Source: an uncultured Paracoccaceae bacterium (GTDB taxonomy: Bacteria; Pseudomonadota; Alphaproteobacteria; Rhodobacterales; Rhodobacteraceae). Taken from it: 64,000 nucleotides of DNA. Below are positions 26,541-35,214 of the stretch, in pieces. The notes beneath the pieces were generated by a model, which searched no databases, was not told the origin of the DNA, and saw only the letters and a program-made list of their open reading frames with translations. Location: the NCBI GenBank assembly GCA_938005545.1, contig CALKXV010000023.1, forward strand, positions 41,842 through 105,841, written 5' to 3'. Each line of letters begins with the position of its first letter. The first letter of the stretch is position 1. Made by a program: the position numbers and the translations under genes.

Positions 26541-27401
26541 ATGGCTAAAACCGTTGGAATTTTCGGGCTGGGGCTGATCGGTATGGCTTTGGCCGAGCGA
26601 CTTCTGGCAGCAGGACACAACGTCACCGGGTTCGATATAGACGCCAAGCGCGCCGCGCTTTTGGACGAAATGGGCGGGAAACCTGCGGACGCACCGGCGA
26701 TTTGGCAAAGTGACATCATCCTGTCCGCCGTCTTTAGCACCGACCAATTGGCTGACGTCATCGCAGTCGCACCCGAAGGCACCGGCAAGACAATTGTCAC
26801 CATGAGTACTTGTGACCCCGATCAAATTGCCGTGCTGGAAAAAACCGCTCGCGACCGAATGCTCGTTCTGGTCGAAGCGCCGATTTCCGGCACCAGCCTT
26901 CAGGTTCAGCAGGGGACAGCACTGCTTTTGCTGGCCGGTGATCCAAAAGGGCTTGACGCATTCGAGGAGATTGCCGACGCGATATCGCCCAATCGCGAGC
27001 GGGTCGGCGCCATTGGTAATGGAAACAAAACCAAGCTGGCAATCAATTGCGTTTTGGGATTGAACCGCGCGGCAGTTGCCGAAGGATTGGTTTTTGCCGA
27101 AGCACTTGGGCTTGATCCGGCGACATATCTGCAAACGGCTCTACGGTCTGCGGCCCGTTCTGATGTGATGGCGGCCAAGGGGCCAATGATGGTCGCACAG
27201 GATTTCACGCCACTTGGCCGGATCGCGCAATCGCAAAAGGATTTCAAATTGATCCGCGAAATGGCCGCACGAAATGGGCACGGCAAAATGCCGATGGTCA
27301 ATCGCTATCTGGAGGTCATGGAAAACGCCGAACAATCCGGCGACAGCGATCTGGACAATTCGGCGGTCTTTCTTGCGGTTTCGCGAATGGCGAAGGATTA
27401 G
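26541..27401 (+). CDS. NAD(P)-dependent beta-hydroxyacid dehydrogenase (HIBADH family)
   Basis: A 286-residue enzyme with Rossmann motif GLGLIGMALAERL at residue 10, the EAPISGTSLQVQQG substrate segment (more divergent than the usual DAPVSGG) and the catalytic lysine in NKTKLAINC. It ends the rightward operon and converges with the AEC permease gene with only 2 bp between the stops. It would interconvert a 3-hydroxyacid and its semialdehyde, fitting an aldolase product such as tartronate semialdehyde; that link is inference. Confidence 0.86.
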   Translation: MAKTVGIFGLGLIGMALAERLLAAGHNVTGFDIDAKRAALLDEMGGKPADAPAIWQSDIILSAVFSTDQLADVIAVAPEGTGKTIVTMSTCDPDQIAVLEKTARDRMLVLVEAPISGTSLQVQQGTALLLLAGDPKGLDAFEEIADAISPNRERVGAIGNGNKTKLAINCVLGLNRAAVAEGLVFAEALGLDPATYLQTALRSAARSDVMAAKGPMMVAQDFTPLGRIAQSQKDFKLIREMAARNGHGKMPMVNRYLEVMENAEQSGDSDLDNSAVFLAVSRMAKD

Positions 27402-27403
27402 TC

Positions 27404-28336
27404 TTACTGTCCGGCCAAATAGATCGCAGCTGTAATCAGAAACGGCAAGCAGGCAAAGTTCAAAACTGTCGATCCCACGACCACGCCGGCCACGCGCTCC
27501 GGGCTTCTGCCATAGTGTTCCGCGATAACGAAAGTGACCAGGGCCGAGGGCATTGCGCTTAGAAGAAAGATCGCACCGGCCTCGACGCCTTCCAACCTAA
27601 ACACAGTGACCATGATCAAGCCGGTTGCGATGCCAACCAACAACCTTACACCTGCCAGCAATGCCGACGTCCAGAAATCGCTCACCTTCAGTCGTGCAAG
27701 CGCACCACCTAACAAGATCAACATGACCGGGATCATAAGTCCACCCAGCAATGCTGTTGTGTTCGCGACAACCGTGGGAATGGGAAAATCCGTGACGCGA
27801 AATAAAAGAACGGCTGTGACCGACCAGACCAAAGGTTCGCGTAACAGTTTCCGAAGGCCGGGGTCTCCCGTCACGATGGCGGGTACGACAGTGTATTGGA
27901 CCAAGGCGATCATGAAAAAGAAGGCCGCACCGATGATCAATCCGGGTTCGGCAAAGGCGAAAAAGACCAATGGCAATCCGGCATTTCCGGCATTTGGCAA
28001 CGAAAGTGAGGATAGAAATGTTCGCAACGGCTGGCGTAATATCAAAAGAATTGCAGCTGATAATGCGCCGCCCACAAGAACTGCGGCAATAGCGATCCCA
28101 ATGATGCGAAGAAGCGAGTCGTCAGGAAGTGCGGTATTCGTCAAAGACGAAAAGACCAAACACGGTGTTCCGATCAACATGGCAAGACGGCTAAGGGTTT
28201 CAGATTGAAATCCAACTCCCCGGAATTCAAGGAAAAAACCTATTCCGGCGACAATAAAAACCGGCGCGATAATATTCAGGATTTCATTACTCAAAGCACT
28301 CTGCTTTCGGTTGCATTGCTGCTCATTCCTTCTCAC
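27404..28336 (-). CDS. AEC family permease
   Basis: A 310-residue polytopic membrane protein with about ten hydrophobic segments and the AEC start pattern ILNIIAPVFIVAGIGF. The chosen ATG at 28336 gives a 15-residue hydrophilic leader before the first helix; a TTG closer to the helix is an alternative start. The family exports or imports organic acids and auxin-like compounds. It shares no operon with the convergent rightward cluster, but lies against its end and could export a pathway product. Confidence 0.83.
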   Translation of the reverse strand: MRRNEQQCNRKQSALSNEILNIIAPVFIVAGIGFFLEFRGVGFQSETLSRLAMLIGTPCLVFSSLTNTALPDDSLLRIIGIAIAAVLVGGALSAAILLILRQPLRTFLSSLSLPNAGNAGLPLVFFAFAEPGLIIGAAFFFMIALVQYTVVPAIVTGDPGLRKLLREPLVWSVTAVLLFRVTDFPIPTVVANTTALLGGLMIPVMLILLGGALARLKVSDFWTSALLAGVRLLVGIATGLIMVTVFRLEGVEAGAIFLLSAMPSALVTFVIAEHYGRSPERVAGVVVGSTVLNFACLPFLITAAIYLAGQ

Positions 28337-28556
28337 ACGGCATAGAAAAAGCTTAGACGTTCGTGCCCGTCCAAGCCTTCAATTATACAACTAACACCCA
28401 TCATGAAACGTTGTTTCCCGGTGACAGACGCCTGTTCTATCTCTCTAATGTAGATACGAAACCGGGGAGGAGGGGTTCCGTAATTCGTGAATTCGGCAAG
28501 GCTTGGCGGCTTTGCAGACATCCGAGCAATACGGAACTGCTAATTTCCCACGTGGC

Positions 28557-28572
28557 TCAGGTTTGCACCTGA
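28557..28572 (+). other. small hairpin in the leader of the second TTT operon
   Basis: The 276-bp gap 28337-28612 between divergent genes must hold the promoters of the AEC and TTT genes. The only structure I can point to is tcaggt-ttgc-acctga, a six-base stem about 40 bp before the tctB start. I found no convincing operator or riboswitch. Confidence 0.3.
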
Positions 28573-28612
28573 TGTCATCTGAGACGGGACAAGATTTGCA
28601 GGTGGGTACACT

Positions 28613-29167
28613 GTGAAAATCATCAAATACATCTCGGCCGAAGGCTGGCTGACAGGCGCTTTGGCGCTTTTGGGTGTGCTTGGATTGGTGTTTATGGCTC
28701 AGCTTGTCGCCGCACCGAAAGTTCTGTTCGGTCGATCCTTGACGGCAATTCCACCGTCGCTTTTCCCGGCAATGGTGCTGGGGGCCATGGCGGTTCTCGC
28801 GTGCATGTTGCTTTTCGCGCTGCGTGGATCGCTGTTGGTAAGGGAAAGCAAAACGTTCGAAGATGGCGCGCTTCGCCGTGTGGTTATGCTGTTCGCCGTC
28901 ATGCTTTTCTATGCACTGACAATGTCCGTCCTCGGGTTTTTTATCTCGTCGGCAATCTCGATGGCCGCCGTTGCATGGCTCGCCGGAAACCGTTCCATCC
29001 TTCAAATCTGCATCGTCTCAATCGTCAGCCCTGTCGCACTTTACTTGATTTCGACCCGCGGCCTGGCGGTATCTTTGCCAGAGCTTAGCTCGATCGAGTT
29101 CTTCTATGCCCGGGCGTTTGAAGCCGCGAGCACTGCGCCGGTTGATGCCGGAGGAGCCGAACCATGA
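28613..29167 (+). CDS. tctB: tripartite tricarboxylate transporter, small permease TctB
   Basis: A 184-residue membrane protein with four hydrophobic helices, fitting TctB. It starts with GTG at 28613. The stop overlaps the start of tctA (ATGA, 29164-29167), giving translational coupling. In this operon the order is tctB-tctA-tctC, different from the tctC-tctB-tctA order at 12057-15299, so the two TTT systems are not a recent duplication. Confidence 0.87.
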   Translation: MKIIKYISAEGWLTGALALLGVLGLVFMAQLVAAPKVLFGRSLTAIPPSLFPAMVLGAMAVLACMLLFALRGSLLVRESKTFEDGALRRVVMLFAVMLFYALTMSVLGFFISSAISMAAVAWLAGNRSILQICIVSIVSPVALYLISTRGLAVSLPELSSIEFFYARAFEAASTAPVDAGGAEP

Positions 29168-30642
29168 TCGAGCAGTTTGCCGAAGGCGCATTAATGGCGT
29201 TTCGCTTCGACACGCTCATGATGATCGCCATCGGATTGTTCTCGGGCATGCTTGTGGGTGCCTTGCCGGGCTTCACCACGTTGATGGCCATGGCGATCTT
29301 GTTGCCGCTTTCGTTTTTCCTTGATCCGCTGGTTGGCATTCCGTTTCTGCTTGGTGTCTACAAAGGCGGTATTTTCGGCGGCTCGATCCCGGCGATCCTG
29401 GTATCGATGCCCGGAACGGGCGCTGCGGTCGCCACATCCATTGACGGCTATAAGCTGACCCAAAAGGGCGAGTCACGCAAAGCGCTGGACATGGCGCTGT
29501 TTTCTTCGGTCATTGGCGACACGTTCAGCGACGTCTTCACAATCCTGATGATTTTCCCAATCGCTTTGCTGGTCATGCAGTTCGGCCCGCCCGAGCTATT
29601 CGCCGTCTTGTTGATGAGCCTTGTGATCATCGTGGCAACATCCGGCAGCAACCCTTTGAAAGGGTTGGTCATGATGCTGTTCGGTCTGTGGTTGGCCCAG
29701 ATCGGAACCGATCCAATTGGTGGGGTTGAGCGTTTTACCTTTGGTATTTTCGAGCTGAAGTCCGGTATTCCATTGCTGCCAATGTTGATTGGCGTCTTCG
29801 CGCTACCGGAACTGGTCTATGCAGTCATGCGCAACGAACGGGCCAGCGGTTTTGCGAAACTCGTCGGCGAACGGCTGACAAAGGCCGAGTTCAAACGCTG
29901 CATCCCGACTATCCGACGCTCGACATTGATCGGCACAGCGATCGGCATCGTGCCGGGGTTGGGTCAGGTCGTGGCCGCAATGATGGGATATTCTGCCGCC
30001 AAAAACGCCTCCAGCAATCCAGAAACGTTTGGCGATGGCGAAGTTGAAGGGGTGGCCGCCGCAGAAGCTGCGAACAACGCTGTCAACGGTCCGACGCTCG
30101 TGCCACTTCTGACGCTTGGTATTCCGGGCGACAACGTCACCGCCATTTTGCTGGGCGCATTCGTGGCGCAAGGTTTGCGGCCCGGACCACAGCTTTTCGA
30201 GGAACAAGGCACCATCGTTTTTGCCATTCTGGTCGCCATGGTGCTGGCGAACCTGATGTTCATCGTCATTGGCTATCTGTCCATTCCGTTTTTCGCACGC
30301 ATCGTGACCATCAAAACCGGCTTGCTGGTGCCTATCGTCATCATGTTCGCCTTTGCGGGTGCATACGTCTTTCGGTCTGACACCACCGACGTTCTGATGC
30401 TGGTGGGATTTGGGTTGTTCGGCCTGTTGGCGCGCGCCGCCAAATTCGATGTTATGCCCATGGTCATGGGGTTCATACTTGGGGGGCCGCTCGAGTACGC
30501 GTTTGGCCAAACCGTTGCCATGGCAGGCAACAACCCCTTAGGCTTCGTACTTACCGAACGCTTTGGCATGGTCGCCGTTTTGATCGCGACACCGATCATC
30601 GGATTCTTGCTTTGGCGACGAATGAAAACCGCCACAACTTAG
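29164..30642 (+). CDS. tctA: tripartite tricarboxylate transporter, large permease TctA
   Basis: A 492-residue polytopic protein with the paired TctA motifs GALPGFTTLMAMAILLPL and GIVPGLGQVVAAMMGY and the LTLGIPGDNVTAILLGA turn. In many TctA proteins the latter reads LGIPGS, here LGIPGD. It forms the channel of the second TTT importer. The gene for the binding protein follows after 42 bp. Confidence 0.93.
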   Translation: MIEQFAEGALMAFRFDTLMMIAIGLFSGMLVGALPGFTTLMAMAILLPLSFFLDPLVGIPFLLGVYKGGIFGGSIPAILVSMPGTGAAVATSIDGYKLTQKGESRKALDMALFSSVIGDTFSDVFTILMIFPIALLVMQFGPPELFAVLLMSLVIIVATSGSNPLKGLVMMLFGLWLAQIGTDPIGGVERFTFGIFELKSGIPLLPMLIGVFALPELVYAVMRNERASGFAKLVGERLTKAEFKRCIPTIRRSTLIGTAIGIVPGLGQVVAAMMGYSAAKNASSNPETFGDGEVEGVAAAEAANNAVNGPTLVPLLTLGIPGDNVTAILLGAFVAQGLRPGPQLFEEQGTIVFAILVAMVLANLMFIVIGYLSIPFFARIVTIKTGLLVPIVIMFAFAGAYVFRSDTTDVLMLVGFGLFGLLARAAKFDVMPMVMGFILGGPLEYAFGQTVAMAGNNPLGFVLTERFGMVAVLIATPIIGFLLWRRMKTATT

Positions 30643-30684
30643 AATGGCGGATGGAACACACATCAATACAACGGAGGAGAAATC

Positions 30685-31644
30685 ATGTACTTGAACTCGC
30701 TGAAAAAAACCGTGGGAGCAGCGCTGGTTGCCACGCTTGCTTTCGGGATGCCGGCGTTTGCTGAATACCCCGAAAAACCAATCACACTTGTCATCCCATT
30801 CGGTGCAGGCGGTAGCCACGACCTAAACGCCCGGATCATCACCTCGACCATCCCGACGCATTTGGGTCAAGCCATGATCGTGCGTCTGACGCCTGGCGCT
30901 GGTGGTCAGAAGGGCACGCAGGAGGTGGCGAGCGCGGCAGCCGACGGATACACGTTGCTCTTTGCCCACAACTACACCGATATGTTGCAACAGCATGTTG
31001 AGAACCTGCCCTATGACCCAATGGCCGACTTCGTGCCGATTGCACGTGTGAACTATGCACCAATTGCGGTGGTTGTGCGCGGTGACAGCGATTACGCATC
31101 GTTTACCGATCTGGTTGAATCCGCCAAAGCAAACCCCGGCGAAATCGATTTGGCGCATTCAGGGAACTGGGGCGCGCTCTTTGTACCTGCCGCGCAGGTG
31201 ATGAAAGAAACCGGTGCCCAGTTTAATCTCGTTCCGTTCCAGGGCGGCGGACCTGCTATGCAGGCGTTGTTGTCCGGTGACGCAGAAGTCACAATGGGTT
31301 TCCCATCCGTTCTGGGGCCACTCATTGATTCAGGCAAAGTTCGCGTGCTTGCGACGGCTGGACCCGAGCGCATCTACGACGATGTGCCAACCTTCGGCGA
31401 AACGGGCATTGTGGGTGACATCGGCTTTATGCACCGGGTCGTTCTGGCACCAGCCGGAACACCGCCCGAGGTGATCGAAAAGCTGGAGGCATCCTTCACC
31501 GCTTTGCAAGAAGACAAAAGCTTTCAGCGTTTGATGAGCCGCATGGGCGAAAACACCGATCTGTTGCTCGGGGCCGACTACCAAAAGCTTCGCGATGAAC
31601 AAAGCGATGCCTACAAAGTCTTGGTGGACTCGATCACCCAATAA
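30685..31644 (+). CDS. tctC: TTT solute-binding protein TctC
   Basis: A 319-residue periplasmic protein of the Bug/TctC family and of usual length. It has a Sec signal peptide ending AFAE and the first mature motif YPEKPITLVIPFGAGGS. The GGGPAMQALLSGDAEVTMG segment, a ligand-lobe feature of the family, is present. A GGAGGAG element precedes the ATG. It is followed by a hairpin and then by the arylmalonate decarboxylase-like gene, whose substrate it may import. Confidence 0.93.
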   Translation: MYLNSLKKTVGAALVATLAFGMPAFAEYPEKPITLVIPFGAGGSHDLNARIITSTIPTHLGQAMIVRLTPGAGGQKGTQEVASAAADGYTLLFAHNYTDMLQQHVENLPYDPMADFVPIARVNYAPIAVVVRGDSDYASFTDLVESAKANPGEIDLAHSGNWGALFVPAAQVMKETGAQFNLVPFQGGGPAMQALLSGDAEVTMGFPSVLGPLIDSGKVRVLATAGPERIYDDVPTFGETGIVGDIGFMHRVVLAPAGTPPEVIEKLEASFTALQEDKSFQRLMSRMGENTDLLLGADYQKLRDEQSDAYKVLVDSITQ

Positions 31645-31652
31645 CATGACAG

Positions 31653-31681
31653 GGACCGGGGCGCGTGATGCGTCCCGGTTC
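31653..31681 (+). terminator. hairpin after tctC of the second TTT operon
   Basis: Arms 31653-31664 and 31670-31681 pair over 12 positions, two of them G-U, with a five-base loop, starting eight bases after the stop. The following bases are cttcc rather than a T-run, so partial readthrough into the next gene is likely. Confidence 0.6.
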
Positions 31682-31698
31682 TTCCAAAGGACAATCCT

Positions 31699-32427
31699 AT
31701 GCCAGATCGTTTTGGACCGCGCGGCGTTCTTGGGCTGATGATCCCGCTTCAAAATTCGAACATGCAGCCGGAATACGAATCCATGCGCCCCGTTGGCGTG
31801 AGCAATCAGTGTTACCGTTTCACGCTCGCCCAACCGGACAAGGTGCACGAGGCGGTGATCGAAGCCCTGCCATCCGCAATGGGCTGTCATCCTGATCTGG
31901 TCGTCACAGGCAATTCGATGGAAATGCGCTATTGGTCTGTCGAACGCCAAGCATGGTACCGCGAACAGCATAAAGCGGCATTGCCAGACGTTCCTGTCAT
32001 CACAGCAACAGATGCGACGGTTGCCGGGCTAAAGACGGTGGGCGCAAAAAAGATTGCCATGCTGACACCGATGATCGAGCTGTTTGCCAAAAGCGCGCTT
32101 GATTACTACAACGCCATGGGGTTCGAAGTTCTGCGCCATGACTTTTTGAAGGTTGAGCGCCCCGAAGACATCATCAATCTTCCCGTCGAAAAGGTGCACG
32201 AGGCCTTTGATGGTCTGGATGGTCCCGATGTCGATTGTTTTTTGCATGCAGGTGGCGCGCTTGGCATTGTCGATTACCTCGACGGATTGGAAGAAAAACT
32301 CGGGCGTCCCGTGATCTCGGTCAATGCCGTGACCTATTGGTACGCGCTTCGCAAACTTGGCGTGAACGATCCACTAACCTGCGGCGGACAGATCACGCGG
32401 CTCGCCCTCCCTGAAGAATTCGCCTGA
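31699..32427 (+). CDS. arylmalonate decarboxylase/maleate isomerase-like protein lacking the usual cysteines
   Basis: A 242-residue protein of the Asp/Glu racemase superfamily, closest by eye to arylmalonate decarboxylase and maleate cis-trans isomerase. The first active-site loop is VVTGNSMEM (Gly71-Asn72), where isomerases have Cys and decarboxylase has Gly; the second loop is FLHAGGALG, with Ala184 where the essential Cys of arylmalonate decarboxylase (Cys188 in the Bordetella enzyme, from memory) is expected. A cysteine is found four residues earlier at 180. If aligned correctly, the normal thiol chemistry is absent. It follows tctC and precedes an OsmC gene. Confidence 0.78.
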   Translation: MPDRFGPRGVLGLMIPLQNSNMQPEYESMRPVGVSNQCYRFTLAQPDKVHEAVIEALPSAMGCHPDLVVTGNSMEMRYWSVERQAWYREQHKAALPDVPVITATDATVAGLKTVGAKKIAMLTPMIELFAKSALDYYNAMGFEVLRHDFLKVERPEDIINLPVEKVHEAFDGLDGPDVDCFLHAGGALGIVDYLDGLEEKLGRPVISVNAVTYWYALRKLGVNDPLTCGGQITRLALPEEFA

Positions 32428-32440
32428 AAAGGAACCCCAA

Positions 32441-32920
32441 ATGGCCGTTAAAGAAAAAGCGATATGGACGTTTAGAACTCATGCGCGGCAGGAAACATCG
32501 ACAAAGTCCCATGCCCGGTCGCGGGACGTGGCCATGGTCATCGACGAACCCATCGAACGGGGCGGAACCAACGAAGGCCCGATGCCTGTTGAAATGGTAT
32601 TTGCGGGCTTGGCAGGGTGTACGCATGTCATTTCCAATAAGTTGGCCAAGGCCAATGACGTTGTCATCGAAGATATGGAAATCGACATCGTCACAACGAT
32701 GGACAGTCGCGGCACCCGGTTGATCGAACCCATTGATGTGCCGTTCCCCAACGTGGTCATCAACATCGAAGCGACGATGACGGGTCACCCCGAAAACATC
32801 ACCGAGATCGTGACCAAGCTGCGCGAACATTGCGCCGTCGCCAAGATGCTCCGTCAATCCGGCAGCACCGTGACCGAACACTGGACAATCAACGGCACCG
32901 CTTGGCAAGAAGCAGCTTGA
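32441..32920 (+). CDS. OsmC family protein
   Basis: A 159-residue OsmC/Ohr-fold protein. The first conserved cysteine is in FAGLAGCTHV (near residue 60) and the second in REHCAVAKML (near residue 128), as required for thiol-dependent hydroperoxide reduction. The early GGTNEGPMPVEM segment is typical. It is 13 bp behind the decarboxylase-like gene, so it belongs to the second TTT operon, and it converges with the Ldh gene with 4 bp between stops. A role in removing a peroxide or as a carrier of a modified cysteine is possible. Confidence 0.87.
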   Translation: MAVKEKAIWTFRTHARQETSTKSHARSRDVAMVIDEPIERGGTNEGPMPVEMVFAGLAGCTHVISNKLAKANDVVIEDMEIDIVTTMDSRGTRLIEPIDVPFPNVVINIEATMTGHPENITEIVTKLREHCAVAKMLRQSGSTVTEHWTINGTAWQEAA

Positions 32921-32924
32921 GCGT

Positions 32925-33983
32925 TCAAAACCGATCTATGCCCAGATCATCGGCAAGCGCATCCAAACGGTTCCCCAAGGCTTCTGGGACGGGAATGCCA
33001 TTCGCTTCGCGTTCCGCTGTGGTTGCAGCCAAACGTTCGCCCGGCAATCGGATCTCGGCTACACCCGGAAGCCGGTCCGACGATTTCATTTCGCCCCATA
33101 TCCCGTCGACTTGGGATTTGAAGGTTTTGGGGTCTGCGAAGGCCGCGATATCAAGCGCGATGACGAAATGACCGGTGTTCGTCGTCGCTTTGGGATCAGC
33201 ATTGAAATCCACAACGTCCTTGCCAAAAGCCGCGCCGTTCAAAGTGCCTGCCAACAACCCAAAGATCAGCGACAGCCCGTAACCCTTAGGCCCGCCGATT
33301 GGCAACAAAAGCCCGTCGCCCGCACGCGCCGGATCGGTCAGGGGCTGACCCAGCTTGTCGATCATCCACCCTTCGGGCATCGTCTCGCCCCGGTCAGCCG
33401 CAGTTTTGACCTTGCCATAGGCCGCAACCGTTGTGGCCATGTCCAGAACAACAGCGGGTTGCGTGTTCGATGGGATCGCGACCGAGATCGGATTGGTGCT
33501 CAACAGCAAGTCAGTCCCGCCCCAAGGCGGCATGTGATTGGCGCTGCCAACGGCCACATAAAGCCCGATCATGTCCTGTTTCAGCGGCATCTGTGCGTAC
33601 AAAAATGCCGGGCCCGCATGGTTCGAATGCCGCGCCCCAACCCAAGCGACCCCGCAGGTTTTGGCCTTTTCCATCGCCAATTCCGCCGCGCGGGACATCA
33701 CCAAATGACCGGGCCCGTTCCCGCCATGCAGCAAAGCCGTTGCCGTGCGTTCCGAAACGACCGAGATGTCAGGATCAACCGACATACCGCCCGCCTGAAT
33801 GCGTTTGATGTATTGGGGCAGACGAAACACTCCATGGCCGTCTTGCCCGCCGACATCGGCTGCCGCCATCAATTCGGCCATCTTGGCGGCGTTGTCCGGC
33901 GGCATATGACAGACCAAAAAAGCGGATGCGATAAAGTGACGAAGCCGATCCGCTTCGACTTTGCGCGTAACACCATTGTTCAT
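32925..33983 (-). CDS. Ldh family (malate/L-lactate/sulfolactate-type) dehydrogenase
   Basis: A 352-residue NAD(P)-dependent oxidoreductase of the non-Rossmann MDH2/YlbC family. Typical segments are DVGGQDGHGVFRLPQY near the N-terminus, GARHSNHAGPAFLY and the substrate-site region TDLLLSTNPISVAIPS. Family members act on malate, lactate, sulfolactate, ureidoglycolate and delta-1-piperideine-2-carboxylate. I start at the ATG at 33983 behind GGGGATT; six extra residues upstream are possible. It diverges from the cupin gene across 38 bp. Confidence 0.88.
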   Translation of the reverse strand: MNNGVTRKVEADRLRHFIASAFLVCHMPPDNAAKMAELMAAADVGGQDGHGVFRLPQYIKRIQAGGMSVDPDISVVSERTATALLHGGNGPGHLVMSRAAELAMEKAKTCGVAWVGARHSNHAGPAFLYAQMPLKQDMIGLYVAVGSANHMPPWGGTDLLLSTNPISVAIPSNTQPAVVLDMATTVAAYGKVKTAADRGETMPEGWMIDKLGQPLTDPARAGDGLLLPIGGPKGYGLSLIFGLLAGTLNGAAFGKDVVDFNADPKATTNTGHFVIALDIAAFADPKTFKSQVDGIWGEMKSSDRLPGVAEIRLPGERLAATTAEREANGIPVPEALGNRLDALADDLGIDRF

Positions 33984-34021
33984 TCTAAATCCCCTTGCCA
34001 AACTTACTCGCGGAGGCTCCC

Positions 34022-34426
34022 ATGAGCACTGAAGCCATTGTTCCCTATGCGTCGATCACGCCTTTCGCCCGCGGCGATGGCGTGGAAACCCGGCTGATGA
34101 TCGGACGCAATCGTGTCGACGACCCGCCCTTTACCACCGGCACAACTGCCTTTCCCATTGGCATGGCCGCCCCCATGCACAGTCACAACTGCGACGAACA
34201 GGTTACCATCCTTGAAGGGCGCGCAATGGCCGAAGTAGCGGGTGTTCAAACCGAACTTGGCCCGATGGATACCAGCTTTATTCCCTCTGACATGCCCCAC
34301 CGTTTCGTGAACATTGGCGACGGGCCTTTGAAGATTCTCTGGATCTATGCGGCTGCCGAAGTCACACGAACCTTCACCGAAACGGGCGAAACCGTTCCTC
34401 ATCTGTCAATGGATGACAAAGTCTGA
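34022..34426 (+). CDS. small cupin-domain protein
   Basis: A 134-residue single-domain cupin. Motif 1 is [14 protein letters not shown] with ligands H53, H55 and E59, and motif 2 is [12 protein letters not shown] with the fourth histidine at about residue 92, so a metal site is likely. A CGGAGG element precedes the ATG at 34022. Its last 28 bases overlap the 3' end of the convergent BKACE gene. It could be a small isomerase or dioxygenase-like enzyme, or a binding protein. Confidence 0.85.
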   Translation: MSTEAIVPYASITPFARGDGVETRLMIGRNRVDDPPFTTGTTAFPIGMAAPMHSHNCDEQVTILEGRAMAEVAGVQTELGPMDTSFIPSDMPHRFVNIGDGPLKILWIYAAAEVTRTFTETGETVPHLSMDDKV

Positions 34427-35214
34427 GCAGCGGCATCAATCGCGGCGCGCGCGTCTGCGACCCGTTCTGCATTGTCCCGTGCCAGTGTTCCATCTGCGTT
34501 CCAAAGTGAATTCTCAAACCCGACACGGGCTTTGCCACCGCGTTGCGCGGCATATGCAAGGCAGGGTGTTTCCGCCGACCCGAACGCACAGACCATCCAA
34601 TCAAACGTCAGATCGGATTTGCGCGCGTCAAGTTGCGACAAAAAGACTTCAAGATCGCTCGGGCGCGGCAAATCTGAGCCTTCATATGTCCCAAGAACAA
34701 GCTGCAATTGATGGTGAGCCCCCGGAACGATCCCCTGATCGACGCATTCAAGAAACCAGCGCAATTCATCAGGCGAATAAACGATGTGCTGAATACTTAT
34801 TCCAGCACTCAGGGCCCAATCATAAAAAGCCCTAGCCTCATCTGTGTCGTTTGGCACAGGCAGCATTTCACGCAAAGCAACCGACACCGAGGATGGCTTT
34901 AGCTCACGCACCATGGCCCGCTGTGCCTCCGCATCATAAATACCGGCGGCCTCGCTCGTCACTTGAATAAATAGATCGGGGGCATTCTGTTTCACCCCGG
35001 CAATAACATCTCGGTATAGCCCCACATCCAGACTGTGATTTCCGCCCCCGTCGCGTACATGCAGATGTATCCCATCTGCACCCGCATTTTGGCAGGCAAC
35101 AGCAGTCGCGATGATATCGTTCAGCGAAATTGGAAGCTCAGGATGGTCCGATTTTCCACGTCGCGCGCCCGTTGGTGCCACCATCAGGCGGGGCAGGGGT
35201 TGCGGTGTGTTCAT
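34399..35214 (-). CDS. beta-keto acid cleavage enzyme (BKACE, 3-keto-5-aminohexanoate cleavage family)
   Basis: A 271-residue TIM-barrel enzyme. The zinc site shows as [14 protein letters not shown] (H50 and H52), with a late glutamate in [13 protein letters not shown] enzymes react a beta-keto acid with acetyl-CoA to give a CoA ester and acetoacetate. The protein is somewhat shorter than the typical 300 residues. Its ATG overlaps the upstream gene's stop (35211-35214), so it is coupled to the Gfo/Idh/MocA gene; oxidation of a beta-hydroxy acid followed by cleavage of the beta-keto acid is a plausible sequence. Confidence 0.86.
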   Translation of the reverse strand: MNTPQPLPRLMVAPTGARRGKSDHPELPISLNDIIATAVACQNAGADGIHLHVRDGGGNHSLDVGLYRDVIAGVKQNAPDLFIQVTSEAAGIYDAEAQRAMVRELKPSSVSVALREMLPVPNDTDEARAFYDWALSAGISIQHIVYSPDELRWFLECVDQGIVPGAHHQLQLVLGTYEGSDLPRPSDLEVFLSQLDARKSDLTFDWMVCAFGSAETPCLAYAAQRGGKARVGFENSLWNADGTLARDNAERVADARAAIDAAAQTLSSIDR

